Assembly (NCBI RefSeq): GCF_048820935.1
Contig: NZ_JBMERD010000006.1
Location: 130,647-194,646, forward strand
From: Algicoccus sp048820935
Lineage (GTDB): Bacteria > Pseudomonadota > Gammaproteobacteria > Burkholderiales > Burkholderiaceae_B
Direction of reading: 5' to 3'
Length of the DNA: 64,000 nucleotides
A model generated the notes under the pieces. It was not told the DNA's origin. It saw only the letters and a list, made by a program, of their open reading frames with translations, and ran no database searches. The position numbers and the translations under genes are program-made. Of this stretch, positions 43,868 through 54,014 are shown piece by piece (the first letter of the stretch is position 1; each line of letters opens with the position of its first letter).

Positions 43868-45733
43868 TCAGACGTCTTCAGACATCTCATCCAGGCGGGT
43901 TTGCATCGTTTCACGAATTTTCAGCAAAGCAGTCGGCATTTTGTCACTCAGTGACTGAAACAGCTCATCATGCAATGCAAACTCTTCACGCCACGCAGCC
44001 ACATCAATCGAAGACACTTGATCAAACTGGGATTGATCAAATGACAAGCCTGTCCAATCAATGTCTGTGTAGGAAGGACTTGTGCCAAAAAAGTGCGTTT
44101 CTCCACCTGATTGATCTTGCAAACGTGAAATCATCCACTTCAAGATTCTGGCGTTTTCACTAAATCCAGGCCACACGAATCGACCTTGGGCATCCGTTCT
44201 GAACCAGTTCACACAAAAAATCTGTGGTAATTGGACACCGCGTTTTGCTAAGAACTGACCTAGGGACAGCCAATGGGCAAAGTAATCACCCATGTGGTAA
44301 CCACAAAACGGCAACATGGCAAATGGATCACGACGCACAACCCCCTGCTTACCCGTTGCAGCAGCTGTCGTTTCGGACCCCATGGTCGCTGCCATGTACA
44401 CGCCCTCTTCCCAATCTCGGGCATGCGTCACCAAAGGCACCGTGGTTGAACGGCGACCACCAAAGACAAACGCATCAATGACGACACCTTGAGGGTCATC
44501 CCACGCTTCATCCAGCACAGGATTGCGCGTTGCGCTCACCGTAAAACGGGCATTCGGATGTGCAGCTTTCACGCCTTTCGCACCCAATTCAGGCGTCCAA
44601 TCTCGACCTTGCCAGTCAATCAAATGCGCAGGCGGCTGATCGGTCATACCTTCCCACCACACATCACCATCATCCGTTAACGCCACGTTGGTAAAAATAA
44701 CGTCCTGATTCAAACTTTTCATGCAGTTGTAGTTTGACTCATAACTGGTCCCGGGTGCGACACCAAAATAACCGGCTTCTGGGTTAATGGCTCTAAGTCG
44801 ACCTTTCTCATCAGGCCAGATCCAGGCAATGTCATCCCCAATGGTCGTAATTTCCCAACCTTGGCTGGCCAGTTCAGCAGGTGGAATCAGCATCGCAAAG
44901 TTGGTTTTGCCACACGCTGAAGGAAAAGCGGCCGCAACGTGATGTTTTTCACCAGATGGGGTTTTAACCCCCAAAATCAGCATGTGCTCTGCAAGCCAGC
45001 CGGGTGAATCATCATTGGCTTGTGCCTGCCCCATCGACGATGCAATTCTCAACGCTAGGCATTTCTTACCTAAAAGCGCATTGCCACCATAACCTGATCC
45101 GTAAGACCAGATTTCACGCGTCTCAGGAAAATGCACAATGTATTTAGTTTCATTACACGGCCAAGCCACATCACTTTGTCCTGGCTGTAATGGAGCACCC
45201 ACGCTGTGTACGCAGGGTACAAACAGACCGTCCTCACCCAAGACATCATAAACAGCACGTCCCATGCGTGTCATTAATTTCATATTGATAACGACATAAG
45301 GTGAATCGGTGAGCTCAACACCAATGCGAGCCATCGGTGATCCAAGGGGTCCCATTGAGAATGGCACTACATAAAGCGTTCTGCCTCGCATGGCGCCATC
45401 AAACAGTCCGTTGAGTGTCTGACGCATCTGTGCCGGATCTTCCCAGTTATTTGTCGGACCCGCGTCGATTGCGTTTTCAGTACAAATAAAGGTGCGATCT
45501 TCAACGCGTGCCACGTCATCGACTGATGATCTCGCCAAAAAAGAATTGGGGCGCTTCTTGGGATTCAGCGCGATCAACGTGCCACGAGCCACAAGCTGTG
45601 CACACAACTCATCATATTCAGCCTGAGAGCCGTCACACCAAACCACTTGATCCGGCTTGGTCAGGTCAACAATTTCCGACACCCAACGCTGAAGTTCTTT
45701 GTGTTTCACAAAATCAGGAACGTGCCTCGTCAT
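43868..45733 (-). CDS. pckG: Phosphoenolpyruvate carboxykinase (GTP)
   Basis: Converts oxaloacetate to PEP for gluconeogenesis using GTP. 621 residues, typical of the GTP class. Kinase loop ACGKTNFAML (about residues 270-280), GGRRSTTVPLV, and a C-terminal region with the conserved aromatic guanine-binding residues. AAAGGAG before the ATG. Upstream lie about 600 gene-free bases shared with the divergent aldehyde dehydrogenase; a small hairpin GAACCT / AGGTTC is in its leader. Confidence 0.97.
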   Translation of the reverse strand: MTRHVPDFVKHKELQRWVSEIVDLTKPDQVVWCDGSQAEYDELCAQLVARGTLIALNPKKRPNSFLARSSVDDVARVEDRTFICTENAIDAGPTNNWEDPAQMRQTLNGLFDGAMRGRTLYVVPFSMGPLGSPMARIGVELTDSPYVVINMKLMTRMGRAVYDVLGEDGLFVPCVHSVGAPLQPGQSDVAWPCNETKYIVHFPETREIWSYGSGYGGNALLGKKCLALRIASSMGQAQANDDSPGWLAEHMLILGVKTPSGEKHHVAAAFPSACGKTNFAMLIPPAELASQGWEITTIGDDIAWIWPDEKGRLRAINPEAGYFGVAPGTSYESNYNCMKSLNQDVIFTNVALTDDGDVWWEGMTDQPPAHLIDWQGRDWTPELGAKGVKAAHPNARFTVSATRNPVLDEAWDDPQGVVIDAFVFGGRRSTTVPLVTHARDWEEGVYMAATMGSETTAAATGKQGVVRRDPFAMLPFCGYHMGDYFAHWLSLGQFLAKRGVQLPQIFCVNWFRTDAQGRFVWPGFSENARILKWMISRLQDQSGGETHFFGTSPSYTDIDWTGLSFDQSQFDQVSSIDVAAWREEFALHDELFQSLSDKMPTALLKIRETMQTRLDEMSEDV

Positions 45734-46055
45734 ATACAGTCTCCTTTCATTGAACCTGAGAGATTAAGGTTCATTATTTTGAGTTTTTTACTCACTTGTT
45801 CATCAAGCTTACTCTGAGCTGCGGAAAAAATCACAAAACATCCGCCCGACACGTACAAGGAATATAGTGAAAGGAGATATTGACGGCAGAATGAACTACG
45901 CATATAGCACTCGATAACAAAAAAAATGGACTTTACGTGCATTACATGCGAATAGACAATCGGTAAGTTTTGATGAAATTATTTTTCAATTTATACCGAT
46001 CATTTCATACTGAAGAACAGATGAGTCTCAAACGAGGCATAAAGATTTTACTTAG

Positions 46056-46075
46056 CACATGGTGTAGACCGTGTG
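46056..46075. promoter_or_regulatory. Imperfect 20-base palindrome between pckG and aldehyde dehydrogenase
   Basis: CACATGGTGTAGACCGTGTG matches its reverse complement at 16 of 20 positions, with a GGT/ACC core as in many GntR-type operators. The surrounding 601-base gap holds no gene. Other structure there: ATCGGTA / TACCGAT arms at 45961-46003 and a TGATCT / AGATCA hairpin followed by five thymines just before the dehydrogenase start, which could attenuate it. Binding protein unknown. Confidence 0.4.
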
Positions 46076-46334
46076 GTTACGCATTTAATAAATCGCACAA
46101 CGATGCTAATCTAATTTGATCACGATTCCATCAACGCTTAAAAAACTTTTTTCAAACCTGCACTTTGTGAATATTTGAGCGTATCACATACACCACGAGC
46201 GTGAGACTTTCGGAACGCGTAGCTCTAGCAAGAAATACGAAAATATCACACCAAATCAATGATATAAAAAACATAAACAACACTCCTTGATCTGCTCAAA
46301 GATCAGATTTTTCATCATCAGAGAAGGCAACATT

Positions 46335-47816
46335 GTGAAAAAATACAATCACTTCATTAACGGTCAGGACGTTGCGCCGACCAATGGCAACTGGATCGAT
46401 AGCGTGGATCCCTATCGAGGTGAGGCTTGGGCACAAATCCCTCAAGGTAATGCCGCAGATGCGGATTTAGCCGTCATGGCCGCACATCGGGCAATGACAG
46501 AAGGTCCTTGGGCGCAAATGAACCCATCAGAGCGTGCGCGATTAATGATTCGCCTAGCTGACCTCATTGAGAAAAACGCAGAACACCTTGCAGAAATTGA
46601 AGTTCGTGACAACGGTAAATTGCTCACAGAAATGCGTGGTCAACTCAATTACCAACCAAACTGGTGGCGATACTTTGCGGGTTTAGCCGACAAAATTGAA
46701 GGCAGCGTGATGCCGATCGACAAACCGCAGCATTTCACCTATACACGACAAGAACCAGTGGGTGTGGTGGTGGCCATTACCGCCTGGAACTCTCCACTTT
46801 TATTTGTCGCTTGGAAATGCGCCGCTGCCATTGCGGCCGGATGCACCGTAGTCATCAAACCGTCAGAGTTTGCCTCGGTCTCAACCTTGGAGTTTGTGCA
46901 ACTGACTCGTGAAGCGGGCTTTCCCGATGGCGTCTTTAACGTCGTCACCGGATATGGTGCAGAAATCGGTTCGGCACTCATCGATCATCCACAAGTCGCA
47001 AAAATCACATTTACAGGTTCAGATGCAACAGGCGCTTTAATTTACGCACAAGCTGCAAAAAGCATGAAACGAGTCTCGCTTGAGTTAGGCGGCAAATCCC
47101 CAAATATTGTGTTTGATGATTGCAATCTGGATGCCGCTGCTTCTGGCGTGATTTCAGGCATTTTTGCGGCAACGGGACAAACTTGCATTGCCGGTTCGCG
47201 TCTATTGGTTCAAAACTCGATCAAAGCGCAATTCACTGAAAAACTGGTTCAGCTTGGTCTGACCGCCCGTAAAGGCGATCCCATGAAGCCTGACACCAAC
47301 ATTGGTCCAGTCACAACTCAGCCACAATACGAAAAAATACTCGATTACATGCGCATCGCAAAACAAGAAGGCGCACGTTGTGTTTTAGGGGGTGGCCCAG
47401 CCACTGATGCAAACTTACCCGGCGGCCAGTTTGTTGAACCCACTATCTTCACAGATGTCACCCCTGAGATGCGTATTGCCAAAGAAGAGGTGTTTGGCCC
47501 AGTGTTATCTATCATTGGATTTGAAGACGAAGCCGATGCGATCCGTATTGCAAACGACACGATCTACGGCCTTGCGGCAGGTATCTGGACCAAAGACATG
47601 GGCCGATCTTTTCGCATGTCTGCCGCGATCAAGGCCGGAACAATATGGGTCAACACCTACCGTGCAATTAGTTACATGATGCCATTTGGCGGCATGAAAC
47701 ATTCGGGCATAGGTCGAGAAAGTGGGATCGTTGCGATTCAGGAGTATCTGGAAACAAAAAGCGTCTGGATTTCCTATGACGACAATGTCCCAAGCAATCC
47801 ATTTGTGATGCGCTAA
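46335..47816 (+). CDS. NAD(P)-dependent aldehyde dehydrogenase
   Basis: Oxidises an aldehyde to its acid. 493 residues. Rossmann and active-site motifs: TAWNSPLL (oxyanion Asn), KPSEFAS, TFTGSDATG, LELGGKSP (general base Glu) and GQTCIAGS (nucleophile Cys); NTYRAISYMMPFGGMKHSG near the end. Chosen GTG has AGAAGG nine bases upstream; a longer frame begins 48 bases earlier without family resemblance. Substrate not evident from neighbours. Confidence 0.93.
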   Translation: MKKYNHFINGQDVAPTNGNWIDSVDPYRGEAWAQIPQGNAADADLAVMAAHRAMTEGPWAQMNPSERARLMIRLADLIEKNAEHLAEIEVRDNGKLLTEMRGQLNYQPNWWRYFAGLADKIEGSVMPIDKPQHFTYTRQEPVGVVVAITAWNSPLLFVAWKCAAAIAAGCTVVIKPSEFASVSTLEFVQLTREAGFPDGVFNVVTGYGAEIGSALIDHPQVAKITFTGSDATGALIYAQAAKSMKRVSLELGGKSPNIVFDDCNLDAAASGVISGIFAATGQTCIAGSRLLVQNSIKAQFTEKLVQLGLTARKGDPMKPDTNIGPVTTQPQYEKILDYMRIAKQEGARCVLGGGPATDANLPGGQFVEPTIFTDVTPEMRIAKEEVFGPVLSIIGFEDEADAIRIANDTIYGLAAGIWTKDMGRSFRMSAAIKAGTIWVNTYRAISYMMPFGGMKHSGIGRESGIVAIQEYLETKSVWISYDDNVPSNPFVMR

Positions 47817-47859
47817 GGTCATTAACCACCACACAGTTCTATATGTGATGCGCAGTGAA

Positions 47860-47889
47860 CGTGGCAAGTTTATTCAATAACTTGCCACG
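47860..47889 (+). terminator. Terminator hairpin after the aldehyde dehydrogenase
   Basis: Perfect 11-base repeat CGTGGCAAGTT / AACTTGCCACG with an eight-base loop, 43 bases after the stop. Followed by a T-rich but broken tract. Confidence 0.75.
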
Positions 47890-48043
47890 CTCTTAATCTT
47901 TGCACTAAAGAAAGCGGTGAAACTCGCGCCAGTCCGTACCTTGGCTGACTGTACAATCATTTTCAAACAATGACTCGAACCATAAAACTTAACTTGATAA
48001 TCTGTTAAATTCACCTAGCGACAATCCTCCAAACTCAATCGAC

Positions 48044-49396
48044 ATGATCCAAAATGCCATTCCACCGGTCATTGAAGAATCCTTCAATGACATCAACCCG
48101 GGACTCATCAAACTTCTGATGGTCGCTGCCATTGCCGGTGGATTAAGCGGCTTAGTGGGCGGCGCATTTCATTGGTCTTTATTTCATGGACAAAACCATT
48201 TTCTGGCCTTTGTCACTTATCTTAAAACCCATCAAGATCTGATTCCGGGTTTATTATTCCTCATGGTCATCACCGGCTGTAGTGTCGCCTTTGCACGCTG
48301 GCTGATTCGATTTGCGCCTTACGCTTCAGGTAGCGGGGTTCAACATATCGAAGCGGTCATGCGTGAAGAAATCAATCCGCCTAAATTTGCAGCCTTACCC
48401 GTCAAGTTTATTGGTGGCATCTTTGCGGTCATTCCACAATTGGCTTTAGGACGCGAAGGGCCCACCATTCAAATGGCCGCAATCATTGGGCAATACTGCG
48501 CTAAATTGTTCAGACTGGCCGTTGATGACATTCGCTTGATGTACACCGCCGTGGCAGGGGCTGGCTTGTCTGTAGCCTTTAATGCACCGTTATCTGGTGT
48601 GTTGTTTGTCATTGAAGAAGTGGCGCATCGCGTCACAATGCGACGTGCCATGGCAGCGATGATTTCCGTTGCTACTGCCATTACTGTGTATCGCGGCGTT
48701 TATGGAAATGAGCTCGACTTTATTACCGTCAAGCTTGCTGAACCACAAATCAACCATTTAGTGATCTATGCCCTTCTCGGCTTTCTGATGGGTTGGCTAG
48801 GCATGCAATACAACCGAACCGTCATGTTTGGGCTTAACCTATTTAGCAACACTGCGCCTCGCCTCTCCCCTTGGATCAAAGCTGGTTTAGTCGCAGCACC
48901 CATCGCCATCCTGACATATTTCAATGCCGATTGGGTGGGTCCAGGCGACTATCAAGTCAATATGGTGTTATCAGGTCAGTTTGCTGCCTCAGCCCTCATT
49001 ATGCTTTTAGCGATACGCTGGATTTTAAGTTCGGTTTCTTACAGCTTCGGAGCACCGGGTGGTCTGTTTGCTCCTTTACTGCTGGTAGGCGCCATCATCG
49101 GATATTTGTTTGCTCAGGGCATCAACTTACTAACCGATCAGGTCTTTATGCTGGATCCCGCTGCATTCGCACTTGTGGCTATGTCGGCATTTTTTGCAGG
49201 AATTGTGCGCGCACCCATCACGGGCATCTTATTAATTATGGAGATGAGTGGCTCGACTGTGCTCGCTGTACCTTTAATTGTAGCCAGTGTTTGTGCAAAC
49301 ATTGTCCCCACACTTTTCCAGAGCGCACCAGTTTACGATGCTTTAAGAGAACGCATGCTTAAAAATGCACCTACATCAGATCTTCTCAAAAAATAA
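48044..49396 (+). CDS. CLC-family chloride channel or chloride/proton antiporter
   Basis: Inner-membrane anion transporter of 450 residues with about 18 short helices. Selectivity and gate motifs: GSGVQHIEAVM (variant of GSGIP), GREGPTIQMAA with the gating glutamate, GAPGGLFAPLL, and a tyrosine in APVYDAL likely equivalent to the inner gate of ClcA. GSGVQ in place of GSGIP is seen in some members and may affect anion choice. No CBS domains follow. Confidence 0.93.
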   Translation: MIQNAIPPVIEESFNDINPGLIKLLMVAAIAGGLSGLVGGAFHWSLFHGQNHFLAFVTYLKTHQDLIPGLLFLMVITGCSVAFARWLIRFAPYASGSGVQHIEAVMREEINPPKFAALPVKFIGGIFAVIPQLALGREGPTIQMAAIIGQYCAKLFRLAVDDIRLMYTAVAGAGLSVAFNAPLSGVLFVIEEVAHRVTMRRAMAAMISVATAITVYRGVYGNELDFITVKLAEPQINHLVIYALLGFLMGWLGMQYNRTVMFGLNLFSNTAPRLSPWIKAGLVAAPIAILTYFNADWVGPGDYQVNMVLSGQFAASALIMLLAIRWILSSVSYSFGAPGGLFAPLLLVGAIIGYLFAQGINLLTDQVFMLDPAAFALVAMSAFFAGIVRAPITGILLIMEMSGSTVLAVPLIVASVCANIVPTLFQSAPVYDALRERMLKNAPTSDLLKK

Positions 49397-49472
49397 ATAC
49401 CATCTTTTTCTCATAAGATCCTATCGGATACCACGAAACCACTTAAGCTATCAAGCCACATTAAGAGTTTAT

Positions 49473-49501
49473 TTGTCTTTAAAACCATGCTACGGTTATA
49501 A
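49473..49501 (+). promoter_or_regulatory. Sigma-70 promoter of the BCCT transporter gene
   Basis: TTGTCT and TTATAA separated by 17 bases. Would give a leader of about 107 bases before the GTG start. Confidence 0.6.
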
Positions 49502-49614
49502 GCGGATTCTTGCGGCGATGCATCTTCCCTTACTTTGATGACCATGGTGCACTCGCCCAATTGGTCGCAAAATACAAACTGGCGTCAGCGACCAACGCCA
49601 ACCGGGAGGCCTCT

Positions 49615-51267
49615 GTGAACGAAACAAAAAAAGATCCCATGATCCCCGACGGGGAAGTTAATCCGATTGATACGGACTATACCGTCGGACAAGACAACAT
49701 TGTGATGAGCGTCGGCCCATTCGGGCTGGATATCCACAACCGCGTGTTTGCGGTCTCTGCCGGGCTCATTATTGCGTTTGTCGTTCTGACTGTTGCTTTT
49801 CAGAATTCCGTTGAACCCGTTTTTTCTAATTTATTAGATTGGCTGAAATCAAATCTGGATTGGTTTTTTATCCTATCCGGTAATATCTTTGTCATTGTTT
49901 GTCTTGTCCTAGCTTTCACCCCCTTAGGCAGGGTGCGCATTGGTGGCACAGAGGCCAAACCAGACTACTCCTACGCCGCATGGTTCTCAATGCTCTTTGC
50001 CGCAGGCATGGGAATCGGACTGATGTTCTATGGTGTATCTGAACCCTTAGGGCATTACATGTCATCTGTCGGTGGGACTGCCATTGAAAACGGCGTACGC
50101 ACCGACTGGGCACCGTTAGGTGGTGCTGGTGGCAATCCCGCAGCCGCACAAGATCTTGCCATGGCAGCCACGATTTACCACTGGGCACTACACCCTTGGG
50201 CCATCTACGGCATCCTTGCATTGGGACTGGCAATCTTCTCCTTTAACAAAGGTTTGCCTTTAACAATGCGATCCGTGTTCTACCCCCTTTTTGGGGAACG
50301 CATCTGGGGCTGGCCTGGACATATCATCGATACCTTGGCCGTTCTGGCCACCATGTTTGGTCTGGCGACTTCACTAGGTTTTGGTTCATCACAGGCAGCT
50401 GCAGGCCTGCACTACCTGTTCGGTTTCCCGATTAATGACACCATGCAGATCATTCTGATTGTTGGCATCACAGGGTTGGCTTTATTTTCTGTGGTGGCGG
50501 GTCTGGATGCGGGTGTTAAACGTCTATCCGAACTCAATATGCTATTGGCTCTGATTCTGCTGCTCTTTGTGGTCGCTGTGGGACCTACGCTGACAATTTT
50601 CAAAAGCCTTGGAACCAACCTAGTGTCTTATCTTGAGCACTTGCCCGAATTGAGTAATCCATTTGGTCGGGAAGACAAGAACTATTCACAAGGCTGGACC
50701 ACCTTTTACTGGGCCTGGTGGATTTCCTGGTCGCCTTTTGTCGGTATGTTTGTAGCACGTGTCTCACGGGGCCGCACCGTTCGTGAATTTATTGTGTCTG
50801 TATTGATTGTGCCGTCTCTGGCATGTATGACTTGGATGACCGTTTTTGGCAACACCGCCATTTCTCAAGTCATCAAAGACAAATACATGGCAGCCACCGA
50901 AGGTGAAGTGCCACTGCAGATCTTCTTGATGCTCGAACAGTTACCACTAACCACCATCACCTCTTTTATTGCAATTATTCTGGTCGTGGTGTTCTTTGTG
51001 ACATCTTCTGACTCAGGCTCACTGGTCATTGATGCGATTGCAGCTGGCGGGAAAGTGGAATCACCAGTTCCGCAACGTGTCTTCTGGGCCTCCTTTGAAG
51101 GCTTGGTCGCAGTCGCCTTGGTGCTAGGCGGTGGATTGGTGGCTTTGCAGGCCATGGCAGTCTCCACAGGGTTCCCATTCACCATCGTTTTACTGGTCTC
51201 TACGGTCGCTGTGATCAAGGGTCTCATGAATGAGCCTAGAGCTCCGAAAAAATTCAAATCGAATTAA
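49615..51267 (+). CDS. BCCT-family betaine/carnitine/choline transporter
   Basis: Secondary transporter for quaternary ammonium compounds, in the inner membrane. 550 residues, 12 helices. Family signature around FYWAWWISWSPFVGMFVARV with the stacked tryptophans that hold the trimethylammonium group, and GMGIGLMFYGVSEPLGHY. The GTG start has GGGAGG four bases upstream; the open frame extends 35 codons further. No long C-terminal osmosensing tail, so probably a nutrient carrier. Followed by a DUF294 regulator and an exonuclease-like protein on the same strand. Confidence 0.94.
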   Translation: MNETKKDPMIPDGEVNPIDTDYTVGQDNIVMSVGPFGLDIHNRVFAVSAGLIIAFVVLTVAFQNSVEPVFSNLLDWLKSNLDWFFILSGNIFVIVCLVLAFTPLGRVRIGGTEAKPDYSYAAWFSMLFAAGMGIGLMFYGVSEPLGHYMSSVGGTAIENGVRTDWAPLGGAGGNPAAAQDLAMAATIYHWALHPWAIYGILALGLAIFSFNKGLPLTMRSVFYPLFGERIWGWPGHIIDTLAVLATMFGLATSLGFGSSQAAAGLHYLFGFPINDTMQIILIVGITGLALFSVVAGLDAGVKRLSELNMLLALILLLFVVAVGPTLTIFKSLGTNLVSYLEHLPELSNPFGREDKNYSQGWTTFYWAWWISWSPFVGMFVARVSRGRTVREFIVSVLIVPSLACMTWMTVFGNTAISQVIKDKYMAATEGEVPLQIFLMLEQLPLTTITSFIAIILVVVFFVTSSDSGSLVIDAIAAGGKVESPVPQRVFWASFEGLVAVALVLGGGLVALQAMAVSTGFPFTIVLLVSTVAVIKGLMNEPRAPKKFKSN

Positions 51268-51279
51268 TTAATCGCCTGC

Positions 51280-51309
51280 GCCCAGACATTTTGCATAAAG
51301 TGTCTGGGC
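51280..51309 (+). terminator. Terminator hairpin after the BCCT gene
   Basis: Perfect nine-base repeat GCCCAGACA / TGTCTGGGC with a 12-base loop, 12 bases after the stop, followed by a short T-rich stretch. May only partly stop transcription into the next gene. Confidence 0.75.
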
Positions 51310-51364
51310 TATTTGTCACGATTGAATTATTAACTACCATCTGCGCAAACACGCAAGGAACATC

Positions 51365-53224
51365 ATGGAAAGCGAACAGCTTGAAATCCTCGATTTTCTT
51401 CAAAAATACGCCCCTTTTACCTTTTTAACGCCAGAAACACTCACCGATATCGCAAAAACCATAGACGTGAAATATGTCAAACGCGATACCCCGATTCTGG
51501 AATACGGGCAAAAAGTCACTGAGTGGTATGTTGTGCGCAGTGGTGCTATCGAAATATATCTTCGCGATGGCACACTCTATAACCGCATGACCGAAGGCGG
51601 GCATTTTGGGGAATCTGGGCTTCTGACGCGAGGTAAAAACCGCTATCCGGCAACAGCCATTGAAGACTCCTTGCTCTATACCATTCCTGAAGACGTCTTT
51701 TTAAGTGCCTACGAAAACCACGAAGAATTTGCAGAAAGCATTGAACTTGAGAGCCGCTCACGCTTGCGGCAAGTGGTCTCCAAAGCCACACAGGCCAATG
51801 AGCTTATGTCCACGCATGTCAAAAAGCTCTTAAACAAAGAAGCTGTCTGCACGGCACCAGACACCCCGATCCATGCGGTCGCAGCACACATGTCTGAGCA
51901 AGGGGTGTCCTCAGTCCTCATTCGAGATGACAGTGGCATTATTGGTATTGTCACAGACCGTGACATTCGCAACCGGGCTGTGGCCGTGTGCATGGATCTG
52001 ACCCAACCCGTCAGCGAAATCATGACAACGGACATTGTGTCTGTCCAACACGATCGCATGGCCATTGAAGCGATGCTGACCATGTTGCACCACAACGTCC
52101 ATCACTTGCCAGTTCTACGCCGCGATGAGCCAGTCGGCGTGATTGCCTTATCTGACATCTTGCGCTACGAGTCGCGCAATAGCCTATTTGTAGTCAGTCG
52201 AATTTACCATCAAGAAACGGTTGAGCAACTCGAAGAACTAAAGACAGAGGTGCAGGCCACCTTCAGCACCATGGTGAACCAAGAATCCAGCTCTTACATG
52301 ATTGGCAGCGCCATGGCTGCCATTGGCAGGGCTTACAAACAACGCCTACTTGAGCTGGCGCATGAGAAACTGGGTCCCGCCCCCATCCCCTATTGTTTCC
52401 TAGCGCTTGGCAGCATGGCGCGTCAAGAACAGTTAATCGTGACCGATCAGGACAACGCGCTCATTCTGGACGATTCCTTTGATCCAGCACGCCACGATGA
52501 ATACTTCAAAGCACTAGCGACATTTGTATGTGACGGCTTAGACAAAGCCGGTTACCCCTATTGCACCGGGGGTGTCATGGCCACGAATGATCAATGGCGA
52601 CAACCCTTGAAAGTCTGGCGTGAATATTTCACCCAATGGATCGAAAAACCCAGCCCCAAATCTTTATTAGATAGCAATATTTTCTTTGATTTGGAAGGCG
52701 TTTACGGTCAGGCTGAGTTTGCTCATAACCTGCAAACCCTCATTAGCCAAAAAGCACGTGGTAACAACCGGTTTCTGGCTAGCATGGCCCGTAACGCGTT
52801 ACAGCGCACACCACCCATCGGGTTCTTTAAGAACTTCGTGGTTGAAGCCGATGGTCGCCACAGTCGCACCATCAACCTCAAACGGCGCGGCACAGCACCT
52901 CTGACAGACTTAATTCGAGTCCACGCCCTAGCCATCGGATCACGCGCGCACAACTCCTTTGAACGTTTGAACGACATCGAACAAGCAAAAATCCTGGCGC
53001 ATGGTCGTACACAAGATATCCGCGATGCCTTAGAGTTTATTTCTTCAATCCGTGCACGCAACCAGGCTGAGCAACTGGCTCAAGAGCAAGTTCCCAGCAA
53101 CAGTATCGTGCCCGATGATTTGTCGGATTTTGATCGTAAAAGTCTGCGTGATGCGTTTTTGATCTTGTCAAACGCCCAAAAATATCTAAGATTCCGCTAT
53201 CAGCCTAATCGTTCGGCTCATTAA
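51365..53224 (+). CDS. Cyclic-nucleotide-binding / CBS / DUF294 nucleotidyltransferase-like protein
   Basis: Cytosolic signalling protein of 619 residues. Domains in order: cNMP-binding beta roll (about 15-130, GGHFGESGLLTRG), two CBS domains (about 165-285, VLIRDDSGIIGIVTDRDIRN and VIALSDILRYES regions), a DUF294 nucleotidyltransferase fold (about 305-440, LGSMARQEQLIVTDQDNAL with GS and DxD metal residues), and a C-terminal helical domain. Related proteins lie beside sodium/solute symporters and a DnaQ-like exonuclease. Here the same pair follows a BCCT transporter. Uridylyl-transfer activity is not proven for the family. Confidence 0.92.
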   Translation: MESEQLEILDFLQKYAPFTFLTPETLTDIAKTIDVKYVKRDTPILEYGQKVTEWYVVRSGAIEIYLRDGTLYNRMTEGGHFGESGLLTRGKNRYPATAIEDSLLYTIPEDVFLSAYENHEEFAESIELESRSRLRQVVSKATQANELMSTHVKKLLNKEAVCTAPDTPIHAVAAHMSEQGVSSVLIRDDSGIIGIVTDRDIRNRAVAVCMDLTQPVSEIMTTDIVSVQHDRMAIEAMLTMLHHNVHHLPVLRRDEPVGVIALSDILRYESRNSLFVVSRIYHQETVEQLEELKTEVQATFSTMVNQESSSYMIGSAMAAIGRAYKQRLLELAHEKLGPAPIPYCFLALGSMARQEQLIVTDQDNALILDDSFDPARHDEYFKALATFVCDGLDKAGYPYCTGGVMATNDQWRQPLKVWREYFTQWIEKPSPKSLLDSNIFFDLEGVYGQAEFAHNLQTLISQKARGNNRFLASMARNALQRTPPIGFFKNFVVEADGRHSRTINLKRRGTAPLTDLIRVHALAIGSRAHNSFERLNDIEQAKILAHGRTQDIRDALEFISSIRARNQAEQLAQEQVPSNSIVPDDLSDFDRKSLRDAFLILSNAQKYLRFRYQPNRSAH

Positions 53225-53255
53225 CGAATCTGACACACGGACACTGGAGCGCATT

Positions 53256-54014
53256 TTGTTACACAGCAGCCTCTTACATCTTCCATCTGAAAAACATCCA
53301 AAGACTGTCACCTCGGTTGATTGGGCGGGTCGTTTTGTGGCTTTGGCTGAACAGGCCAAGGATCCACGACTCAAAGCGTATTACAGCGCGGGTATGCCTA
53401 GTGGTGAGACCCCCATTCGCGATGTTCCACTCATGGCTTTAGACGTCGAGACAACAGGCCTCAATCCGATGAAAGATGGCATTGTCAGCATTGGGCTTTT
53501 GCCAATGACACTGGACCGGATTCTGTCGAGCCGGTCCAAGCACTGGATTGTGCAACCCCACGTGCCCTTGGCTGACGCATCGGTCACCTTGCATCACATC
53601 ACGCACACCCAAGTTGAAAACGCCCCCAAACTGATCGACATTCTCGATCCTGTTTTACACGCAATCGCAGGTCACGTGCTCGTTGTGCATTGTCGAGCGA
53701 TTGAGCGAAACTTCCTGAATAACGCACTCACCCGCATGATTCATGAGCCGCTCGAGATGCCCATGATCGACACCATGGAACTTGAAGCGCGCATCCATCG
53801 ACGCAAACCTGCTGGCTCTTGGTGGCAAAAGCTTCTTGGCCGCCCGGTCGAACAGACATCGATTCGCCTAGCCGCCAGTCGTGCACGCTATAACCTGCCG
53901 TTTTACAAACCGCACCACGCACTCACCGATGCATTGGCGACGGCTGAACTCTTACAAGCACAAATTGCCGATCGGTTCAGCCCCGAAACACCGCTTGATG
54001 AACTCTGGCGTTAA
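53256..54014 (+). CDS. DnaQ-type 3'-5' exonuclease domain protein
   Basis: 252 residues with the DEDDh exonuclease fold: D63 and E65 in ALDVETTGLNP, VVHCRAIERNFL with the second acidic region altered, and HHALTDALATAEL with the catalytic His and Asp. It is not the polymerase III epsilon subunit, having an N-terminal extension of about 55 residues and no polymerase-binding tail. TTG start with GGAG six bases upstream. Partner of the DUF294 gene 31 bases before it. Overlaps the convergent hydratase gene by four bases. Confidence 0.88.
   Translation: MLHSSLLHLPSEKHPKTVTSVDWAGRFVALAEQAKDPRLKAYYSAGMPSGETPIRDVPLMALDVETTGLNPMKDGIVSIGLLPMTLDRILSSRSKHWIVQPHVPLADASVTLHHITHTQVENAPKLIDILDPVLHAIAGHVLVVHCRAIERNFLNNALTRMIHEPLEMPMIDTMELEARIHRRKPAGSWWQKLLGRPVEQTSIRLAASRARYNLPFYKPHHALTDALATAELLQAQIADRFSPETPLDELWR

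Noticed and set aside
49518..49538. Six-codon leader frame MHLPLL before the BCCT gene
   Set aside because: No ribosome site, and no terminator or attenuator structure follows it.
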